Shown here in pieces: positions 19,931 through 23,556 of a DNA stretch of 23,556 bases. How positions within the stretch are numbered: position 1 is the first letter of the stretch; each line of letters opens with the position of its first letter. Made by a program: the position numbers and the translations under genes. Source of the stretch: a virus; the IMG/VR virus record IMGVR_UViG_3300045999_003697, positions 1-23,556 of that record; one strand, 5' to 3'. Under the pieces are notes generated by a model. It was not told the DNA's origin. It searched no databases and saw only the letters and a program-made list of their open reading frames with translations.

Positions 19931-21172
19931 ATGGCCGCCTCATTTACCTCGAACCCTACGGAGACGTTCTACCCGGCTGGGCAGCCTCTCATCTACACGC
20001 TCCAAACGTCTGTCACGATTACCGACACGTTTGCCTTTATCGTGCAGGTAGAGGAGAACGCTGTTGAGATTGGGAAATACTACCTCAAAGCGAACTCGAA
20101 TAACCGCGCCCACTTCGACCTCTCCCGCATTATTGAGGGACGGACGAAGGTGGACCCTTCGGTGTATTCTGCGACCACGTTCCTGCATGACTACGGCGCG
20201 AACTACTACACCCGCGCGAATACCGGGCTAAACAAGTACACGGTAAAAATCGGGGAGTACACCGGGACGGAGGCCCTGAATCAAGCCTCGAAGAACATCT
20301 ACGTAACAGACGGGTACGAGCAAGTTTCGGCTGGCTTGCATCCTTCCTTCTCGGACTACTTCGGGACCGCCTCCACCAAGAAATACTGGCTCACGGACCG
20401 CGCGCCGGTAAACAACATCATTACCATGTACGCGGCGGACGAGGACGAGGGATTCATGGCCCTGATAAATAAGGATTCGATTCACTCGAACACGGTCTCG
20501 GACGTGACTCGACTTCAGTACGTGATTGTACGGCCCGGGACCTCCCCGCTTACCGTCCAGAAGGATTTGAACACGACGAACGGCGCACAGCTTCCGAGCG
20601 CTTCGACCCCTACGAACGGGTTCCTCGTATACGCGGCTGTAATGCCCTCTCAAGTGCTCGCTCTAAACAGCGTAACGGCGTGGTCGGAAATCATTATCAC
20701 TCCACAGAACGCTTCGGGGGTTCAGGAAGGGAACCAAATCCAGATCCTGCCTAGCTGCCCGGGCACTCGGGGAAGCGGAGCACAGGTAGCCTTTGCCAAC
20801 TCGCGGGGAGGGTGGGACTTCCTCCGGTTCGACGGGTACACGCGCAAGACAATTCGGACGGAGGAAAAGACTTACCGAGCAATCCTCGGTGACTACGCGG
20901 CCACGACCTACACGTTCAACTCGTACGCACCGGAGACGGTAGCCTACCAGAAGACCGCGGTTCAAGCGTACGCGCTCTCTGGGGTATTCGACCCTGCCGA
21001 TGCCTACCTCATCCCCTACCTGTTAAGGTCTCGCCAAGTGTACGCGAAGATTGACGGGGTATGGAGCCCGGTTCGCATCACGGATGGATCTGCGCCGTAC
21101 AAGACCACGCCCGACTCTCAGGTTACGCAGTTTACGATGAACGTAGAACTCGCACAGACAATCCGATGCTAA
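19931..21172 (+). CDS. Tail structural protein
   Basis: A 413-aa beta-rich protein (MAASFTSNPTETFYPAGQPL...) of a type that precedes the large distal tail proteins in Bacteroidota phages. The N-terminal half has repeated strands (YTLQTSVTITDTFAFIVQVE; NRAHFDLSRIIEGRTK), while the C-terminal part (YAATTYTFNSYAPETVAYQK; VRITDGSAPYKTTPDSQVTQ) is Ig-like in pattern. No catalytic motif is visible. It starts 1 base after the gp10-like gene and overlaps the next by 7 bp. Confidence 0.55.
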   Translation: MAASFTSNPTETFYPAGQPLIYTLQTSVTITDTFAFIVQVEENAVEIGKYYLKANSNNRAHFDLSRIIEGRTKVDPSVYSATTFLHDYGANYYTRANTGLNKYTVKIGEYTGTEALNQASKNIYVTDGYEQVSAGLHPSFSDYFGTASTKKYWLTDRAPVNNIITMYAADEDEGFMALINKDSIHSNTVSDVTRLQYVIVRPGTSPLTVQKDLNTTNGAQLPSASTPTNGFLVYAAVMPSQVLALNSVTAWSEIIITPQNASGVQEGNQIQILPSCPGTRGSGAQVAFANSRGGWDFLRFDGYTRKTIRTEEKTYRAILGDYAATTYTFNSYAPETVAYQKTAVQAYALSGVFDPADAYLIPYLLRSRQVYAKIDGVWSPVRITDGSAPYKTTPDSQVTQFTMNVELAQTIRC

Positions 21173-23313
21173 CCCTTCTCGCCTATCGGACTACGTGGAA
21201 GCCCGTCGAGCTCTACGAGTTCGAGCCTGTGAACCTGAATTACTCGTTTACGGATATCACGAAGGTCAATTCCCCTACGTCGAACTACTCGCAGACCTTC
21301 CGCGTACCTCTCACGAAGACGAACGAGGACGTATTCGGGCCGTACGACCTCTCACAGGTACCTTCCTACGACTTGAAAGCGAAGATACCCGCCCGGCTCA
21401 TGGAGGGAGGGGTGGCGATTATGACGGGCTTTATTCAGGTGAAAGGGTGGTTCGTCCAGAAAGGCAGGTTCGTAGACGTGGAGCTCGCATTTTTTGGGGA
21501 GCAAGCCGACCTAGCGAAGAGCATCGGGGAGGATTTGCTTTCGGATATCGACTGGAGCGCACTCGACCACGACCAGAACTACACGAACGTAACTGCAAGC
21601 TGGACCGGATCCCTGCTTTCGGGGAATATCCGGTACGGACTCGTAGATAGAGGCAAGAACTGGGATGCAACAATCAATCCCGGGAATACCAAAATTTACC
21701 CTCTCGACTTCACTCCGTTTATTCGGGTGAAGAAAGTGGTAGACGAGATATTCAGCGGCTCCGGGTTCACGTACGATTCTACCTTCCTAACCGGGCAGAC
21801 GGACCTCTACATGATGCTTCACGCGGGAGGCCCTTCCGTACAAGTTACGGACGATACCGAAAGCATAAAATTCTGGATAGGAAGGGTTTCAGATTTGACT
21901 TTGACAGCTCCGACGGCTTGGACCGATGTAAACCTACAAGAAACGAATCCGTTCTACGACGTGGGGGCGGATTACGCAGCGCCTACGTGGACAGTTCCCT
22001 ACGACGGCTTCTATACCCTCCAGTTTTATTTTACGTTTACATTAAGCGCGGCGGGAGCTTCGGTAGCTTTTAGGCTCACGAACGGAACGACGCACTACAC
22101 CCTGAACAACGTCTATACACAACTGTCGCAGAACTTCACCGCGGGAAGCACTTGGAAGATACAGGTTCAAGTAAGCACCGGGAACGTCACCCTTGTAGCA
22201 AATTCGGGAACGCTTGGATCGGGCGGTACGTGGTGGAAGATTGCATCTGCTTTCCCGTATTCTGGAGAGGTTGATATTGCTCGCAACTTTCCAAAGATGA
22301 AGCAAATCGATTTCTTGATGGGGCTCCAGAAGTGCTTTAATCTCGTCTTTATTGCTGACAAGCTCAACCCAAAGAAGATTTATATAGAACCTTACGGAGA
22401 TTACATGGCTACGGGGGATGTGAAGGACTGGACCGGCAAAATCGATATGAGCATGGACCTCTCTATCACACCTACCGCCGACCTCCAGAAGAAGCGGTAC
22501 GTATGGACCCACTCGGAAGGGGAGGACTTTGTAAACGTCCGGTTCTTGGAGTCTACCTCGCGGATTTACGGGCAGCACGAAATTCTGGATCCGGGGAACG
22601 ATTTCGCTACGGGTGAAGAGCGGATAGAAAGCGGATTCGCTCCGTTCTGTACGTCTCTTGTACCGACTACGGGATTCAACATACTTCGCTTGATTTCAGA
22701 CGGCACCGACGAGGACCTTTCACTTGCAGAAGTAAAGCCACGACTTGCTTACTGGAACGGGCAACTCGACGTTAATACGCTAATCGATAACGCAGGAGCA
22801 CCGGCTACTGTGGACCTTCCTTTCTTCAGTCAGTTTAACACGAACAATACTCAAGACGCAGACGTAAATACCTATTCTTTAATGTTCGGTATAGAGCTGC
22901 CCTTCTTTGCGATTACGGCGAATCCTTATTACACTCTTTATAACCAGTACTGGCAGCAATACGCAAACCAGCTCTATTCTTCCGATGCTCGGCTGCTTAC
23001 CGCTTACTTCAAGCTCTCTACGCTCGATATCTCTACGTTCGAGTGGTCGGACAAAATCTACCTTTTCAACAGCTACTGGAGGATTCTCGAGATCTCCGCA
23101 TACGACCCTACTTCGGAAGGGACGGTACAGGTGAAGCTCCTGAAGATTCTCGGGACTATGCGGGACTGTACCTACCTCCCGGCTACAGGAAGGACGGGAA
23201 GGATTGAGTTCACGACCTCCACCGGATCGGGAATCTTCACCGTCAACCGCACCTGCTGCGAGCGATACGGATTCGTTTACGACAACGCTACCGCCTACTG
23301 TTACCAGCCATGA
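21166..23313 (+). CDS. Large distal tail structural protein
   Basis: A 715-aa protein, chosen from ATG 21166 (earlier in-frame starts lie inside the previous gene). The N-terminal part NLNYSFTDITKVNSPTSNYS followed by QTFRVPLTKTNEDVFGPYDL is a repeatedly seen signature in Bacteroidota phage tail proteins. A beta-sandwich insertion is evident about 290-380 (YDGFYTLQFYFTFTLSAAGA; LGSGGTWWKI), of C1q/lectin-like character, and the C-terminus has two close Cys (RTCCERYG) plus a Cys near the end, which may form a disulfide. Being just before the tape measure, it is likely a tail tip/hub or adhesin-bearing component. The A/T content rises in the insertion, which suggests module exchange. Confidence 0.6.
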   Translation: MLTLLAYRTTWKPVELYEFEPVNLNYSFTDITKVNSPTSNYSQTFRVPLTKTNEDVFGPYDLSQVPSYDLKAKIPARLMEGGVAIMTGFIQVKGWFVQKGRFVDVELAFFGEQADLAKSIGEDLLSDIDWSALDHDQNYTNVTASWTGSLLSGNIRYGLVDRGKNWDATINPGNTKIYPLDFTPFIRVKKVVDEIFSGSGFTYDSTFLTGQTDLYMMLHAGGPSVQVTDDTESIKFWIGRVSDLTLTAPTAWTDVNLQETNPFYDVGADYAAPTWTVPYDGFYTLQFYFTFTLSAAGASVAFRLTNGTTHYTLNNVYTQLSQNFTAGSTWKIQVQVSTGNVTLVANSGTLGSGGTWWKIASAFPYSGEVDIARNFPKMKQIDFLMGLQKCFNLVFIADKLNPKKIYIEPYGDYMATGDVKDWTGKIDMSMDLSITPTADLQKKRYVWTHSEGEDFVNVRFLESTSRIYGQHEILDPGNDFATGEERIESGFAPFCTSLVPTTGFNILRLISDGTDEDLSLAEVKPRLAYWNGQLDVNTLIDNAGAPATVDLPFFSQFNTNNTQDADVNTYSLMFGIELPFFAITANPYYTLYNQYWQQYANQLYSSDARLLTAYFKLSTLDISTFEWSDKIYLFNSYWRILEISAYDPTSEGTVQVKLLKILGTMRDCTYLPATGRTGRIEFTTSTGSGIFTVNRTCCERYGFVYDNATAYCYQP

Positions 23314-23501
23314 ACCAATTCCAAGTAAAGGGGTGCAAGGACTTCGGTTACATTATCGATGCGTTCCATCTTTTGAGGCAGCCGGGGAAGCCGCGGTGGG
23401 TGAAAATCCTAGACGCGGTTTTGGCTTCTCTGGTCTTCTTTGGGTGGTACGGCGCACTCGGTTACCTGCTGGTGAAAATCATTCTCTGGACCCATGGCTA
23501 A
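23310..23501 (+). CDS. Small membrane protein upstream of the tape measure
   Basis: A 63-aa protein with a basic N-terminal half (FHLLRQPGKPRWVKILD) and one long hydrophobic segment (about 36-60, VLASLVFFGWYGALGYLLVK). It overlaps both neighbours (ATGA and 8 bp). A membrane peptide inside the tail operon is unusual. It could help DNA entry, act as a tail-tip pore component, or be an additional holin. Confidence 0.55.
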   Translation: MNQFQVKGCKDFGYIIDAFHLLRQPGKPRWVKILDAVLASLVFFGWYGALGYLLVKIILWTHG

Positions 23502-23556
23502 GAAGAACGAGGTAGTAGTAGATATCAAAGCGGACACGTCCAAACTCGACAAAGCT
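23494..23556 (+). CDS. Tape-measure protein, 5' end only (partial)
   Basis: Twenty-one codons (MAKKNEVVVDIKADTSKLDK and one more residue) run off the window end. The pattern 'V-x-V-D-I-K-A-D-T-S-K-L-D-K-A' is the standard start of phage tail tape-measure proteins, which set tail length and often carry membrane or lytic domains. The position after the tail genes agrees. The rest of the protein is outside the window. Confidence 0.75.
   Translation, partial: MAKKNEVVVDIKADTSKLDKA

Noticed and set aside
19342-19932. Minus-strand open frame opposite the gp10-like gene
   Set aside because: It spans almost exactly the same bases as a well-supported + gene and has no recognisable domain.

Overview
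This window is a gene-dense stretch of a tailed double-stranded DNA phage (Caudoviricetes, siphovirus-like because the tail module leads into a tape-measure start) that most likely infects a member of the Bacteroidota. The host call rests on two promoters with the Bacteroidota -7 signature TAnnTTTG plus an upstream TTTG, on starts that mostly lack a Shine-Dalgarno sequence, and on several small proteins of types common in Bacteroidota phages. All genes lie on the + strand, usually with 1-30 bp overlaps (many ATGA junctions). No integrase, tRNA or CRISPR was found, and the longest gene-free gap is about 160 bp.

Layout. 1-6515, virion and lysis: the end of an upstream gene (probably major capsid), a tail-tube-like protein, two GT-A glycosyltransferases, a small beta-rich protein, portal, head-tail connector, a holin-like coiled-coil/membrane protein, a T7-lysozyme-type amidase, a metallophosphoesterase and two more small membrane proteins, closed by a strong intrinsic terminator. 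6516-10289, early/replication: a Bacteroidota promoter, several small genes, a HTH protein, a replication initiator that carries six iterons and an AT-rich stretch inside its own gene (a lambda O-like origin), a probable replication partner, a NinG-like nuclease, a sigma-like regulator and a Cys-rich protein. 10290-11646: a second promoter with the same geometry and leader, then six small unknown genes. 11647-14025, DNA modification: a beta-class DNA methyltransferase preceded by a 9-bp inverted repeat, small ORFs around a short repeat array and hairpin, a ParB/sulfiredoxin-fold protein, and a Mom-family DNA hypermodification protein. 14022 to the end, packaging and tail: small and large terminase, a split gene switching frame at a run of nine T (tail assembly chaperone candidate), a 684-aa protein that looks like a tail-terminator domain fused to a fibre, a LamG lectin, an HK97-gp10-like protein, two large tail proteins, a membrane peptide, and the first 21 codons of a probable tape-measure gene.

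How it fits together: the two matched promoters would drive early expression; the initiator binds iterons in its own coding sequence; the sigma-like protein may switch on late genes; the methyltransferase and Mom-like protein would mask phage DNA from restriction before packaging by the adjacent terminase. Terminase is separated from the portal by the early region, so the head/tail genes flank the early genes on both sides, which fits a circular or circularly permuted map. The points most worth following are the origin inside the initiator, the Mom/ParB/methyltransferase cluster, the T9 frame switch, the twin promoter cassettes, and the glycosyltransferases within the virion genes.
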